Positions 1-8,455 of a stretch of 33,698 nt of DNA are shown here, in pieces. Both the position numbers and the translations under genes were made by a program. The DNA is taken from contig CAZRFE010000022.1 of assembly GCA_964599565.1 (NCBI GenBank), forward strand, positions 1-33,698, written 5' to 3'. The stretch's first letter is position 1; each line of letters starts with the position of its first letter. Source of the stretch: JAJUFS01 sp964599565. GTDB taxonomy: Bacteria; Pseudomonadota; Gammaproteobacteria; Natronospirales; JAJUFS01. The notes under the pieces are model-generated. The model did not search any database. It worked only from the letters and a program-made list of their open reading frames with translations, and was not told where the DNA came from.

Positions 1-75
1 TGGTGGGCCGTGAAGGATTCGAACCTTCGACCAATTGGTTAAAAGCCAACTGCTCTACCACTGAGCTAACGGCCC
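1..75 (-). tRNA. tRNA-Lys (anticodon UUU)
   Basis: Read on the minus strand this folds into a complete cloverleaf. The acceptor arms are GGGCCGU and ACGGCCC, the D arm has GCUC/GAGC, and the anticodon loop CUUUUAA gives anticodon UUU. The T arm contains GGUUCGAAUCC. The 3' CCA is encoded (positions 3-1). It sits just downstream of queC, the same tol-pal-cpoB-queE-queC-tRNA-Lys order found in Pseudomonas-type genomes. Confidence 0.97.
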
Positions 76-137
76 GGCGCGGGAAAATCGAAGGCGCGCA
101 TGATACCCGATTGGATTCCTGCGAGGAAACCGCACCA

Positions 138-815
138 TCAGCGATAGCGGGTCGGATCGGGTATGCCTGCGGCACTGAAGCCTGCCTGGCGCAGCCGGCA
201 GGAGTCGCAGCGTCCGCACGCCCTGCCCGCGTCATCCGCCGCATAGCAGGACACCGTCTCCGCGTAGTCGACGCCGAGTTCGACGCCCCGCTGCACGATC
301 TCCGCCTTGGTCAGGTGCAGCAAGGGCGCGACGATGCGAATCCGCCGTCCTTCGGTTGCACGCTTCGTCGCGACGTCGGCGAGTTGCTGGAAAGCGTCGA
401 CGAATTCGGGCCGGCAGTCGGGATAACCGGAGAAATCCACGGCATTCACGCCGATGTATATCTCATCAGCATCCAGCACTTCCGCCCAGCCCAGTGCAAC
501 AGCAAGAAAGACCGTATTGCGCGCGGGCACATAGGTGACCGGAATGCCATCCGCCGGCGCCTCGGGAACCGCGATGTCATCCGTCAGCGCCGATCCACCG
601 ATTGCACGAAGATCGAGCCTGACCGTGCGATGCTCCACGGCGCCCAGTACGCGCGCGATGCGATCCGCGGCACGAAGTTCCGCAGCGTGCCGCTGGCCGT
701 AATCGAAACTCAGTGCGTGGCATTCGCGGCCGTCCGCGCGCGCCATCGCGAGCACGGTAGCGGAATCGAGTCCGCCCGAGACCATCACGACCGCTCTTGT
801 CCGGGTGTCTTTCAT
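138..815 (-). CDS. queC: 7-cyano-7-deazaguanine (preQ0) synthase QueC
   Basis: QueC is the ATP-dependent enzyme that turns 7-carboxy-7-deazaguanine and ammonia into preQ0, the precursor of the tRNA base queuosine. The 225-residue protein begins with the PP-loop VMVSGGLDSATVLA, which binds ATP. It ends with the cysteine cluster CYAADDAGRACGRCDSC, the family's structural zinc site. The start at 815 places the PP-loop near residue 11, as usual for the family, and leaves 35 bases after queE. A longer ATG start at 875 would overlap queE and add an unconserved tail. No strong ribosome-binding site is visible at either start. It follows queE on the same strand and probably shares its transcript. Confidence 0.95.
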   Translation of the reverse strand: MKDTRTRAVVMVSGGLDSATVLAMARADGRECHALSFDYGQRHAAELRAADRIARVLGAVEHRTVRLDLRAIGGSALTDDIAVPEAPADGIPVTYVPARNTVFLAVALGWAEVLDADEIYIGVNAVDFSGYPDCRPEFVDAFQQLADVATKRATEGRRIRIVAPLLHLTKAEIVQRGVELGVDYAETVSCYAADDAGRACGRCDSCRLRQAGFSAAGIPDPTRYR

Positions 816-850
816 TTCGTCATTGATTCGCGGAACGCCGAGGACAGGCG

Positions 851-1555
851 TCACCGTCCCTGCTCGTTGCCCCACAGGATCTTGTGGAGCTGGACCTGGA
901 AGCGGACCGGCAGGCGGTCTTCAAGTATCCATTCCGCAAGCTCGCGCGGCGATTGCTGTCCGTAACTCGGCGAAAACAGCACTTCGCATTTCTCCGCCAG
1001 CGAACGGTCACGCAGCACGCCGCGCGCCCATTCATAGTCTGCACGATTGCAGATCACGAACTTCACGGCATCATGCGCCGACAGGTGCGCGAGATTCTCC
1101 CAGCGATTGCGGCCTTCCTCGCCCGACGCCGGCGTCTTGATGTCCACAACCTTCATCACGCGCGGATCGACGGCCGATACGTCCATGGCGCCGCCAGTTT
1201 CCAGCGAAACGGCATAGCCCGCGTCACAGAGTTCGTGGAGCAACCCGAAACAGGAGCGCTGCGCGAGCGGTTCGCCCCCTGTGACGCAGACATGCGCGGC
1301 ATCATGACGCGCAACTTCCGCGAGAATGTCATCGAAGGACTGCCAGTGTCCGCCATGAAAGGCATACGCCGTATCGCAGTACGTGCAGCGCAGCGGACAA
1401 CCTGTCAGGCGCACGAACACCGTTGGCACGCCCGCCGTGCGCGATTCACCCTGCAGGGAATGGAAAATCTCCGTGATGCGCAGCCGCCGCGCGGCGGGCA
1501 CGTCGGCCCGCACGCGATTGGAGGCAATCCTGGCTTCGTCGAGGCTTGTCGTCAT
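851..1555 (-). CDS. queE: 7-carboxy-7-deazaguanine synthase QueE
   Basis: QueE is a radical SAM enzyme that contracts the ring of 6-carboxy-tetrahydropterin to 7-carboxy-7-deazaguanine, the step before QueC. The 234-residue protein carries the CxxxCxxC iron-sulfur motif in TGCPLRCTYCDT. It also has the substrate-binding stretch FHSLQGES and the SAM-binding motif VTGGEPL. It lies 66 bases downstream of cpoB and 35 bases upstream of queC, so queuosine genes are attached to the end of the tol-pal operon. The ATG at 1555 is chosen over an in-frame ATG at 1615 because homology starts only at RLRITEIFHSLQGES. The exact start is uncertain because no clear Shine-Dalgarno is visible. Confidence 0.94.
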   Translation of the reverse strand: MTTSLDEARIASNRVRADVPAARRLRITEIFHSLQGESRTAGVPTVFVRLTGCPLRCTYCDTAYAFHGGHWQSFDDILAEVARHDAAHVCVTGGEPLAQRSCFGLLHELCDAGYAVSLETGGAMDVSAVDPRVMKVVDIKTPASGEEGRNRWENLAHLSAHDAVKFVICNRADYEWARGVLRDRSLAEKCEVLFSPSYGQQSPRELAEWILEDRLPVRFQVQLHKILWGNEQGR

Positions 1556-1621
1556 GGCGGCACGATCAACCCGTGCTGGTGGCACGATGAAAATTCCGTG
1601 CCGCCATGATACCACCCGAAG

Positions 1622-2353
1622 CTAGCGCCCTTCGCGCGTCATGCGCTCCAGGCGTTCGTTCGCAAGTCCCGCCGCGGGATGCTCGGGATGACGTTGCGCG
1701 ACCGTGCGCAAGGCTTCACGAGCCTTGTTCCACTGGCCGAGTTCGTAGTGGCAGTAACCGAGTTTCAGCCAGGCGTCCGGCGCCTTGTTCGACTGCGGAA
1801 AGTCGTCCACGACCTTGCGGAACTGACCGACCGCCGTGCTGAAATCCTTGTTGACGTAATTCACTTCGCCAAGCCAGTACCATCCGTTCGGCACCAGCGA
1901 GCTTTGCGGATAGTTGTCGAGAAATGCCTTGAAGCTTTGCTTCGCTTCCTCGTAACGCGCTTCGCGAAGCAGCGCAAACGCGGCCTGGTAGGCGTCACGA
2001 TCGTTGCCCGATGCCGCCGCCGTTCCCGTCCCCGATGTCGCGCTTTCCAGCGCCTGGAGGCGCTGGTCGAGATCGAGATAGACATCGCGCTGCCGCTGCT
2101 GCACGCCATCGAGATCGTAGCGCAGCGTTTCGATTTCACCGCGCAGCGCGCGTATCTCGTTCTGCAGTTCCTCGATGCGCCCGAGCATCTGCACGAGACT
2201 GCCGCTGTCGAGGATGCGCTCGACGTTCGCGACGCGCTGCTCGGTGTCGCGCACGCGCACCGCGTACGGGTCATCATCGCGAACCGCGCAACCGGCGAGC
2301 GTTGCGGACACCAGCACGATGACGCCCGCCTTAAGCATGCTGCGCGCGTTCAT
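1622..2353 (-). CDS. cpoB: Tol-Pal system protein CpoB (YbgF), apparent lipoprotein
   Basis: CpoB (YbgF) links the Tol machine to peptidoglycan synthesis at the septum through PBP1B and TolA. The 243-residue protein has an N-terminal export signal, then a coiled-coil trimerisation segment (about residues 40-105) with RIEELQNEIRALRGEIETL. After a Gly/Ala/Thr-rich linker come tetratricopeptide repeats (about residues 120-240) such as AYQAAFALLREARYEEA. The signal ends in LAGC, a lipobox, so the protein looks membrane-anchored. E. coli CpoB is instead a soluble periplasmic protein. The start codon overlaps the pal stop by four bases (ATGA), which indicates translational coupling. Confidence 0.93.
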   Translation of the reverse strand: MNARSMLKAGVIVLVSATLAGCAVRDDDPYAVRVRDTEQRVANVERILDSGSLVQMLGRIEELQNEIRALRGEIETLRYDLDGVQQRQRDVYLDLDQRLQALESATSGTGTAAASGNDRDAYQAAFALLREARYEEAKQSFKAFLDNYPQSSLVPNGWYWLGEVNYVNKDFSTAVGQFRKVVDDFPQSNKAPDAWLKLGYCHYELGQWNKAREALRTVAQRHPEHPAAGLANERLERMTREGR

Positions 2354-2874
2354 CGGATGTAGACGATTTCGACGCGGCGATTCTGTGCGTACGCCCGCTC
2401 GTCGTGGCCTTCCACCGCCGCGCGTTCCTCGCCATAGCTGACCGTGGTGACCTGGTCGTTCGCCACGCCCTGGAACAGCAGGATGCGCCGCACGGCCTGT
2501 GCACGGCGATCGCCGAGGCCAATGTTGTATTCGCGGCTGCCGCGTTCGTCCGCGTGACCTTCGAGGCGGATCTTCACGTTCGGGTTCTCGATCAGGTAGC
2601 GCGCATGCGCATCCAGCGTCGCAAGATGCTGCGAAGGAATGTCGCTGCGGTCGAACTCGAAATACACGATGCGTTCATTCAGCGGATTCGACGGATCATC
2701 GAGCGGATCGACGTCCATGGGTTCGGGCGTGCCGACTCCGCCTTCCGCCTCCGCGCCCACCGCGGCGCGATCGCGCGCGGCATCGTCGGCGCCTTCATCC
2801 TGCGTGTCCGTCGTCGCGCAGCCCGCGGCCAGCAGCAGCGCTGCAAGCAGTCCCAGTGTCTTCAGCTTGTTCAT
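2350..2874 (-). CDS. pal: Peptidoglycan-associated lipoprotein Pal
   Basis: Pal is the outer-membrane lipoprotein that binds peptidoglycan and TolB and holds the envelope together during division. The 174-residue protein has a signal peptide ending in the lipobox LAAGC. An acidic linker follows, then an OmpA-like domain. The peptidoglycan-binding signature is KIRLEGHADERGSREYN, followed by LGDRRAQAV. The ATG at 2874 is chosen over the ATG at 2889 because a GGAGG ribosome-binding site stands at the right distance and the signal peptide then begins MNKLKTLG. It lies 90 bases after tolB and overlaps cpoB by four bases. Confidence 0.96.
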   Translation of the reverse strand: MNKLKTLGLLAALLLAAGCATTDTQDEGADDAARDRAAVGAEAEGGVGTPEPMDVDPLDDPSNPLNERIVYFEFDRSDIPSQHLATLDAHARYLIENPNVKIRLEGHADERGSREYNIGLGDRRAQAVRRILLFQGVANDQVTTVSYGEERAAVEGHDERAYAQNRRVEIVYIR

Positions 2875-2880
2875 GAACGC

Positions 2881-2886
2881 GTCCTC
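2881..2886 (-). promoter_or_regulatory. Ribosome-binding site of pal
   Basis: On the minus strand the sequence GGAGGA lies seven bases before the ATG at 2874. It decides the pal start in favour of that ATG rather than the upstream in-frame one. Confidence 0.75.
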
Positions 2887-2964
2887 CAATGTGAATGCGT
2901 GTTCGTTCGTCTCGTGCCGGAACCGTGGATTCCAGCCTAATCCAAGTCGTCTCCGCGTGCAGCC

Positions 2965-4278
2965 CTAGCGCGCCGCGGGCGGATTCGGCGACCACGACGG
3001 CTCGCGCACGTCGCCCTCCTGCACGGCAAGGCGCTGCTGCACGCGCCCGTCCACCGACGTGGCGGCGAGTACGCCCTGGTTACCGTGCGTGGTCGCGTAG
3101 ATGATCATGGCGCCGTTCGGCGCAAAGCTCGGCGATTCATCCTGCCGCCCGTCGGTGAGCACCTGCAGCGTGCGCCGCTCCAGGTCGAGCACGGCGATAT
3201 GAAAGCCCTTGCTGTCCTGGTGCACCATGCCAAGCAGCTTGCCGTCGCGGGAAAGTGTCGGCCGCGCGTTGTAACCGCCCTCGAAGGTCACGCGCTCCGG
3301 CTTGTCGCTGCGCGCATCCAGTTCGGCGCGATAGATCTGCGGACCACCGCCGCGATCCGACGTGAAGTACAGCGCCTTGCTGTCCGGCGTCCAGACGGGC
3401 TCGGTCTCGATGGCGGGATTCGATGTGATCCTGCGCAGCTTCCCGCCGTCCAGTTCCTTGATCCAGATGTCGGGATTGCCCGCTTCCGATGACAGCGTCA
3501 TTGCGAGGTAACGGCCGTCCGGTGAAAAGGACGGCGCGCCGTTGATGCCCGGGCGCGACGACACGGCTTCGCGTTTGCCCGTCACGAGTTCCTGTACATA
3601 GATCTCGGCGGTGTCGTTTTCAAAGGACACATACGCGAGCCGGTTGCCATCCGGCGACCATGTCGGCGACATGATCGGCTTCGATGAACGCAGCACCGCG
3701 CGCTGGTTCTCGCCGTCTGCATCCGCAACCATCAGCTGGTAGCGCGTCGCCTTGCCTTCCTTCAACGCCATGACGAATGCAATGCGCGTGGAGAACGCGC
3801 CCGGCGTTCCGGTCAGTTCTTCATAGATCAGGTCGGCAACCTGGTGCGCGCCACGACGCAGGTATTCGCCCGCGATCGGTACGCTGTAGCCGAGCAGCTG
3901 CTGGCCGCGATACACATCAAGCAACTGGAACTGCACGACGTAACCGCGCTCGCGCCGCATCACCTTGCCGACGACCACGTAATCCACGCCGAGAATCCGC
4001 CAGTTCTGCAGGTTCACGTCCTTCGCGACCGCCGGCTTTTCAAGCATGTCTTCGCGCGGAAACGCCTTGAAGCGTCCGCTGCGCTCGAGATCGGCGGCGA
4101 TGACACCGGCAACATCCAGCGGCAGCTGTCCTTCGCCTTCATACGCGAACGGAACGATGGCGATGGGTTGCGCGTCGCCAAGACCCTTGGTCACGTGAAC
4201 GACGATGCCCGCCATGCTGGCATTGCTCGCAAGCAGCAGCGCCGACGCAAGCAGCAGTCTGAAACCGGATATGCGCAT
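2965..4278 (-). CDS. tolB: Tol-Pal system beta-propeller protein TolB
   Basis: TolB is the periplasmic hub of the Tol-Pal system; it binds Pal and is pulled by TolA. The 437-residue length is typical of the family. There is a Sec signal peptide (about residues 1-23). An N-terminal alpha/beta domain (about 24-165) precedes a six-bladed propeller built of WD40-like PD40 repeats. Successive blades contain SPTWSPDGNRLAYVSF, APSFSPDGRYLAM, EPVWTPDSKALYFTSD and SPSFAPNGAMIIYAT. A strong GGAGGAG ribosome-binding site overlaps the last codons of tolA, which ends five bases upstream. It is expressed from the tol operon. Confidence 0.97.
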   Translation of the reverse strand: MRISGFRLLLASALLLASNASMAGIVVHVTKGLGDAQPIAIVPFAYEGEGQLPLDVAGVIAADLERSGRFKAFPREDMLEKPAVAKDVNLQNWRILGVDYVVVGKVMRRERGYVVQFQLLDVYRGQQLLGYSVPIAGEYLRRGAHQVADLIYEELTGTPGAFSTRIAFVMALKEGKATRYQLMVADADGENQRAVLRSSKPIMSPTWSPDGNRLAYVSFENDTAEIYVQELVTGKREAVSSRPGINGAPSFSPDGRYLAMTLSSEAGNPDIWIKELDGGKLRRITSNPAIETEPVWTPDSKALYFTSDRGGGPQIYRAELDARSDKPERVTFEGGYNARPTLSRDGKLLGMVHQDSKGFHIAVLDLERRTLQVLTDGRQDESPSFAPNGAMIIYATTHGNQGVLAATSVDGRVQQRLAVQEGDVREPSWSPNPPAAR

Positions 4279-4282
4279 CTTG

Positions 4283-5122
4283 CTATTTCTCCTCCGGTGC
4301 GAATACCACCGTCACATAGGGTTCAAACAGGCTCGGGTCTTCCGGCCGTGGCAGCGGCGACGCTTTCCACACCGCCGTCTCGATGGCGCGCGCGAGCAGG
4401 TCACTGTCGCATCTGCCGATCGTCACCTGCACCACTTCGCCGCCGGGTATCTGCCGCAGCTCGGCTTCGCAGTAGAAATTCTCGCTCGTACCAGGCGGCG
4501 TCACGAGCACGCGTTCAACCTTGTTGCGGATCGCGCCTATCCATTGCGCCTGCTTGCCGGAGCGTATCGCCGCAAGCCGCTGTTCTTCCGCCTCAAGGCT
4601 GCGCTGCAGTTCCTGTTCGCGCTGCGCACGCGCCGCCGCTTCCGCCTCGCGTTGCTTGCGTTCGGCCTCTGCCTTGCGTTTCGCTTCCGCCTCGGCCTTG
4701 CGCTGCCGCTCCGCCTCGGCCTTGCGCTGCCGCTCCGCCTCCGCCTTGCGGCGCGCTTCCTCCGCCGCGCGTTTTTCTTCGGCTTCCTTCTGTCGGCGCG
4801 CCGCTTCCTGCTTGCGCAACTCCGCCTGCCGGGCTTCTTCCTCGCGGCGCTGCTGCTCGGCTGCGGCGCGCTCCGCGGCTTCACGCTGCCGGCGCAGTTC
4901 CGCCTGGCGCGCTTCCTCCGCACGCCGCGCGACTTCGGCCTTTTCGCGCTCACGCTCGCGCATGGCTTCGGCATCGATCGCGACAGCCTCGATCACTTCA
5001 CCGCTCGGTTGCGCCGGCTGCACGGGCACCGCGTAACGCACCGTCACGATGAAACCCGCAGCGATCACCGCATGCACCGCGAGTGACCAGCCCAGGGCGG
5101 AAATTTTCCCCCCGCCGGCCAT
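4283..5122 (-). CDS. tolA: Cell envelope integrity protein TolA
   Basis: TolA is the TonB-like inner-membrane protein that transmits proton-motive force from TolQR to TolB-Pal. The 279-residue protein has one N-terminal membrane helix, about residues 9-30 (LGWSLAVHAVIAAGFIVTV). A very long charged Ala/Glu/Arg/Lys coiled coil spans about 50-190. A compact C-terminal domain follows (about 195-279). The domain layout is diagnostic. Short in-phase repeats in the coiled coil are visible at DNA level (a 24-base tandem duplication). It starts one base after the tolR stop and ends five bases before tolB. Confidence 0.95.
   Translation of the reverse strand: MAGGGKISALGWSLAVHAVIAAGFIVTVRYAVPVQPAQPSGEVIEAVAIDAEAMREREREKAEVARRAEEARQAELRRQREAAERAAAEQQRREEEARQAELRKQEAARRQKEAEEKRAAEEARRKAEAERQRKAEAERQRKAEAEAKRKAEAERKQREAEAAARAQREQELQRSLEAEEQRLAAIRSGKQAQWIGAIRNKVERVLVTPPGTSENFYCEAELRQIPGGEVVQVTIGRCDSDLLARAIETAVWKASPLPRPEDPSLFEPYVTVVFAPEEK
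4687..4734 (-). repeat. 24-base perfect tandem duplication in tolA
   Basis: Two identical head-to-tail 24-base units (4687-4710 and 4711-4734) encode the eight-residue heptad-like block ERQRKAEA twice in the TolA coiled coil. Degenerate copies flank them. The unit keeps frame, so copy-number change would lengthen or shorten the coiled coil by eight residues. Confidence 0.85.
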
Positions 5123-5123
5123 G

Positions 5124-5561
5124 TCAGCGATCTCCCGGCGGTTCCGTCACCAGCCCCACGCTGGGTGCGCCGGCCTGCTGCAGCAAGGTCATGGCGTACA
5201 CCACGCTGCCGTAATCCACGGCGGTATCACCTTTCACCATCACCGGTGTTTCGGGCCGGCTGCGCAATACCTTTTCCACCTGCGCGACCAGGTACGGCGC
5301 CTCGACTGCCTGTTTCGGCGTTTCGCTGACGTTGAGGAACAGTTCGCCGTCGCGGTTCACAGTGACGACGATCGGTTCACTATCATCCGGCGGCAGGTTC
5401 TCGGCCGATGCCTTCGGCAGCTCGACGTGCACGCCCTGCGTGAGCAGCGGCGCTGTCACCATGAAGATGATGAGCAGCACCAGCATCACATCGATATACG
5501 GCACGACATTGATCTCGCCCATCAGCCGCCGTTTCCTGCGCCTGCCGCCGACCGCTGCCAT
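5124..5561 (-). CDS. tolR: Protein TolR
   Basis: TolR is the ExbD-family subunit of the TolQR proton channel. The 145-residue protein has a short basic cytoplasmic end (GGRRRKRRLM) and one membrane helix, about residues 20-40. The conserved proton-carrying aspartate is in NVVPYIDVMLVLLIIFMV. A periplasmic domain follows, with VMVKGDTAVDYG typical of the family. Its start codon overlaps the tolQ stop by one base, and tolA follows after one base, so stoichiometry is probably set by translational coupling. Confidence 0.96.
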   Translation of the reverse strand: MAAVGGRRRKRRLMGEINVVPYIDVMLVLLIIFMVTAPLLTQGVHVELPKASAENLPPDDSEPIVVTVNRDGELFLNVSETPKQAVEAPYLVAQVEKVLRSRPETPVMVKGDTAVDYGSVVYAMTLLQQAGAPSVGLVTEPPGDR

Positions 5562-6238
5562 TACTGCGGCCTCTGGTTGCGCTGCAGGATCGCCGCGAAC
5601 TCTTCGAGGAAGGTGTCGTAACGCGTCTCCAGGCGTTCGACGCCATCTGCAAACCGGTTGTAGGCAATCACGGCGGGAATCGCCGCGAACAGGCCCATGG
5701 CCGTCGCGATCAATGCCTCGGCAATGCCGGGTGCGACCATCGCAAGCGTTGCCTGCTGCACGTTACCGAGCGCGCGGAACGCATTCATGATGCCCCACAC
5801 CGTGCCGAACAGGCCGACGTACGGACTCGTCGAACCGACGGTGGCAAGAAACGCGAGACTGCCTTCCAGCCGGTCGATCTCTCGCAGCTGTGCGACATGC
5901 ATCGCGCGCCGCGCGGCTTCGCCGATGCGCTCGGACTGCTGCTCGCCCTGTTTCACCTGCCGCAGGTATTCGCGAAAGCCTGCAACGAATATGCCTGCCA
6001 TGCCCGACTGCGCGCGCTCGTCGTCCTTGATCTGCTTGTACAGCGCGGACAACTCGATACCGGACCAGAAACGCTTCTCGAAGCTTTCCGTGTCGCGGCG
6101 CGCGTCGTTGAGCGCGCGGCGCTTCTGGAAGATGACCGCCCAGGACGCGACCGACGCCAGCAGCAGCGCAAGCATGACAAGCTGCACGATGAAGCTTGCG
6201 TTGGCGATCAGTTCGATGAAGGAAACGTTCGCGGTCAT
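5561..6238 (-). CDS. tolQ: Protein TolQ
   Basis: TolQ is the MotA/ExbB-family channel subunit that with TolR uses the proton gradient to drive TolA. The 225-residue protein has an N-terminal helix (FIVQLVMLALLLASVASWAV), a cytoplasmic loop, and two C-terminal helices. These contain the family motif GLFGTVWGIMNAF and the segment IAEALIATAMGLFAAIPAV. It overlaps ybgC by four bases upstream and tolR by one base downstream. Confidence 0.96.
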   Translation of the reverse strand: MTANVSFIELIANASFIVQLVMLALLLASVASWAVIFQKRRALNDARRDTESFEKRFWSGIELSALYKQIKDDERAQSGMAGIFVAGFREYLRQVKQGEQQSERIGEAARRAMHVAQLREIDRLEGSLAFLATVGSTSPYVGLFGTVWGIMNAFRALGNVQQATLAMVAPGIAEALIATAMGLFAAIPAVIAYNRFADGVERLETRYDTFLEEFAAILQRNQRPQ

Positions 6239-6654
6239 GGTTTCAATGCTTTCCTTAGGGTGTCGGGAATGGAGCGCGGCTTGAAGGCACCTGCGCTCAG
6301 GCAGGCAACGCGCACCTCGCCGTCGGCGAGCAACTGCCCGTCGCGCCGTATGAACTGCTCGAAGGTGATGGAACTGCGTCCCGATTCGGTGACGCGCGCA
6401 CCGACTTCCAGCATGTCATCCAGCCGCGCAGGCTTCCGGTAGTTTACTGCCACCCGGACAACCGCGAACACGAGATCGTCGTCCGCCGCGAGCTGCTGCT
6501 GCGAGAAGCCCGCAGCACGCAGCCACTCGGTGCGCGCCCGCTCCATGAACTTCAGGTAATTCGCGTAGAAGACAACGCCGCCGGCATCCGTGTCCTCGTA
6601 ATACACGCGGACAGGATGGATGAAGAAACCGCTGGATGAGTTCAAGGATGACAT
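6235..6654 (-). CDS. ybgC: Tol-Pal system-associated acyl-CoA thioesterase YbgC
   Basis: YbgC is a hotdog-fold thioesterase of the 4-hydroxybenzoyl-CoA type that acts on acyl-CoA or acyl-ACP and is nearly always encoded next to tolQ. The 139-residue protein shows the active-site signature YYEDTDAGGVVFYANYLKF, with the catalytic aspartate in DTDAGG. Later it has RPARLDD-type strand residues (YRKPARLDDML). Length and motif match the family. It is the first gene of the tol block and lies about 96 bases after ruvB. Its stop overlaps the tolQ start. Confidence 0.94.
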   Translation of the reverse strand: MSSLNSSSGFFIHPVRVYYEDTDAGGVVFYANYLKFMERARTEWLRAAGFSQQQLAADDDLVFAVVRVAVNYRKPARLDDMLEVGARVTESGRSSITFEQFIRRDGQLLADGEVRVACLSAGAFKPRSIPDTLRKALKP

Positions 6655-6750
6655 AAGCGCCGATACTGCCTGACCACTCCGGAATTCACGGTGACCGACT
6701 TTGCATCAGAGCCGCATTCCCTGCGGAAAGTTGCAGTCTTCACAAAATCT

Positions 6751-7791
6751 TCAAGAATCCTCGTCGAACAGATCGCGGCCCGGTGCTGCGACTTTCGGCA
6801 CGGGCAGCCCGAAATGCAGGTAGGCATTGCGCGTTGCCATGCGGCCGCGGGCCGTGCGCTTGAGAAAGCCCTGCTGGATGAGGAAAGGCTCCAGCACATC
6901 TTCTATGGTGCCGCGCTCCTCGCCGATCGCGGCAGCCAGGCTGTCGACGCCCACCGGCCCGCCGTCGAATTTCTCGATGATCGCGAGCAGCAGCTTGCGG
7001 TCCATGACATCGAAACCGTGACGATCGACATCAAGAAGATCCAGCGCTTCGCGTGCGACCGGCGCAGTAACGCCGCCGTCTGCACGTACTTCCGCGAAGT
7101 CGCGCACCCGGCGCAGCAGCCGGTTCGCGATGCGCGGTGTGCCGCGCGAGCGCGATGCGATCTCCTGCGCGCCTTCCTCCGCCATGTGAAGGCCGAGTAT
7201 CTGCGCGGAGCGTTTCACGATGCGCGTCAGGTCCGCCGTGTTGTAGAACTCGAGACGCTGCACGATGCCGAAGCGATCGCGCAACGGCGACGTCAGGAGT
7301 CCGGCGCGCGTCGTCGCGCCAACCAGCGTGAACGGCGGCAGGTCGAGCTTCACCGAGCGCGCACCCGGGCCTTCGCCGATCATGATGTCGATCTGGTAAT
7401 CCTCCATCGCGGGATAAAGCACTTCTTCCACGATGGGGCTGAGACGGTGAATCTCGTCCACGAACAGCACGTCGTTGGGTTCGAGATTCGTAAGCAATGC
7501 GGCGAGATCGCCCGCGCGCTCAAGCACAGGCCCGGACGTCTGGCGCAGGTTCACGCCAAGTTCGTTCGCGACGATGTGCGCAAGCGTTGTCTTGCCGAGC
7601 CCCGGCGGCCCGAAGATCAGCACATGATCCAGCGCCTCGGCGCGGTTGCGCGCGGCCTCGATGAAGATCGACATCTGCTCGCGCACCGCCTGCTGGCCGA
7701 CGTAGTCGGCAAGACGCTTCGGCCGGATGGCGCGGTCGACGGCTTCGTCATCGCGCATCGCGGCAGCGGAAATGATGCGTTCCTCGGTCAT
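6751..7791 (-). CDS. ruvB: Holliday junction branch migration helicase RuvB
   Basis: RuvB is the hexameric AAA+ motor that drives branch migration of Holliday junctions with RuvA. The protein (346 residues from this start) has Walker A GPPGLGKTTLAH and Walker B LFVDEIHRL. It also has the RuvB-specific segments RPKRLADYVGQ and LVGATTRAGLLTSPLRDRFG, with the sensor and arginine-finger region, and a C-terminal winged helix ending in RTARGRMATRNAY. Two in-frame ATGs exist, at 7797 and 7791. An AAGGG motif abuts the first but lies six bases before the second, so 7791 is preferred. It is separated from ruvA by about 60 bases. Confidence 0.95.
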   Translation of the reverse strand: MTEERIISAAAMRDDEAVDRAIRPKRLADYVGQQAVREQMSIFIEAARNRAEALDHVLIFGPPGLGKTTLAHIVANELGVNLRQTSGPVLERAGDLAALLTNLEPNDVLFVDEIHRLSPIVEEVLYPAMEDYQIDIMIGEGPGARSVKLDLPPFTLVGATTRAGLLTSPLRDRFGIVQRLEFYNTADLTRIVKRSAQILGLHMAEEGAQEIASRSRGTPRIANRLLRRVRDFAEVRADGGVTAPVAREALDLLDVDRHGFDVMDRKLLLAIIEKFDGGPVGVDSLAAAIGEERGTIEDVLEPFLIQQGFLKRTARGRMATRNAYLHFGLPVPKVAAPGRDLFDEDS

Positions 7792-7855
7792 CTGCATCCC
7801 TTGTCGGCGCGGCAGGCGGAAACGGCTCGTTCGCAGCCTGTCATTTCTTCACGTT

Positions 7856-8455
7856 TCATTTTCTTACCGTTGCCTGCAGCGCGCGACGAATGATTTCTTC
7901 GCTGGCGAGACCTTCCGCCTCCACGCCCTTGATCATGCGCATCGCTTCCGGTGGCTTGTAGCCAAGCGCGACGAGCGCATCGAAGGCTTCATCCGTCGCG
8001 GATGCCGGCGCCGCACCGATTCCGCCGGGCAATGCTGCACCGCCGGTTGCTGCATCCTTCAGGCGATCGCGCATTTCGACGATGAGGCGTTCCGCGGTCT
8101 TCTTGCCGATGCCGGGAAGCCGCGTCAGCGATGCCGCATCGCCATCGTGCACCGCACGCGCAAACTGCTCTACGCTCGCACCGGAAAGTATCGTCAACGC
8201 GACGCGCGCACCGACGCCGCTGACCTTGATCAACTGGCGGAACAGCCAGCGTTCCGGTTCCGATGCAAACGCGAACAGGAGATGCGCATCCTCGCGCACG
8301 ACAAGATGCGTATGCAGCGTGATCTCGCTGCCGACATCCGGCAGCTCGTAGAACGTGGACATCGGCGCTTCCACTTCGTAACCGACACCACCGACGTCCA
8401 GCAGCAGCACCGGCGGCTGCTTGTTCACGATACGCCCGCGAAGGAATCCGATCAT
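7856..8455 (-). CDS. ruvA: Holliday junction branch migration protein RuvA
   Basis: RuvA is the tetrameric protein that binds four-way junctions and loads RuvB. The 199-residue protein starts MIGFLRGRIVNKQ, the typical OB-fold beginning (domain I, about residues 1-63). A double helix-hairpin-helix domain II includes FRQLIKVSGVGARVAL and LTRLPGIGKKTAERLIVEM. After a flexible Gly/Ala linker, the C-terminal RuvB-binding domain III contains DALVALGYKPPEA. It overlaps ruvC by four bases (ATGA), so the two are translationally coupled. Confidence 0.96.
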   Translation of the reverse strand: MIGFLRGRIVNKQPPVLLLDVGGVGYEVEAPMSTFYELPDVGSEITLHTHLVVREDAHLLFAFASEPERWLFRQLIKVSGVGARVALTILSGASVEQFARAVHDGDAASLTRLPGIGKKTAERLIVEMRDRLKDAATGGAALPGGIGAAPASATDEAFDALVALGYKPPEAMRMIKGVEAEGLASEEIIRRALQATVRK

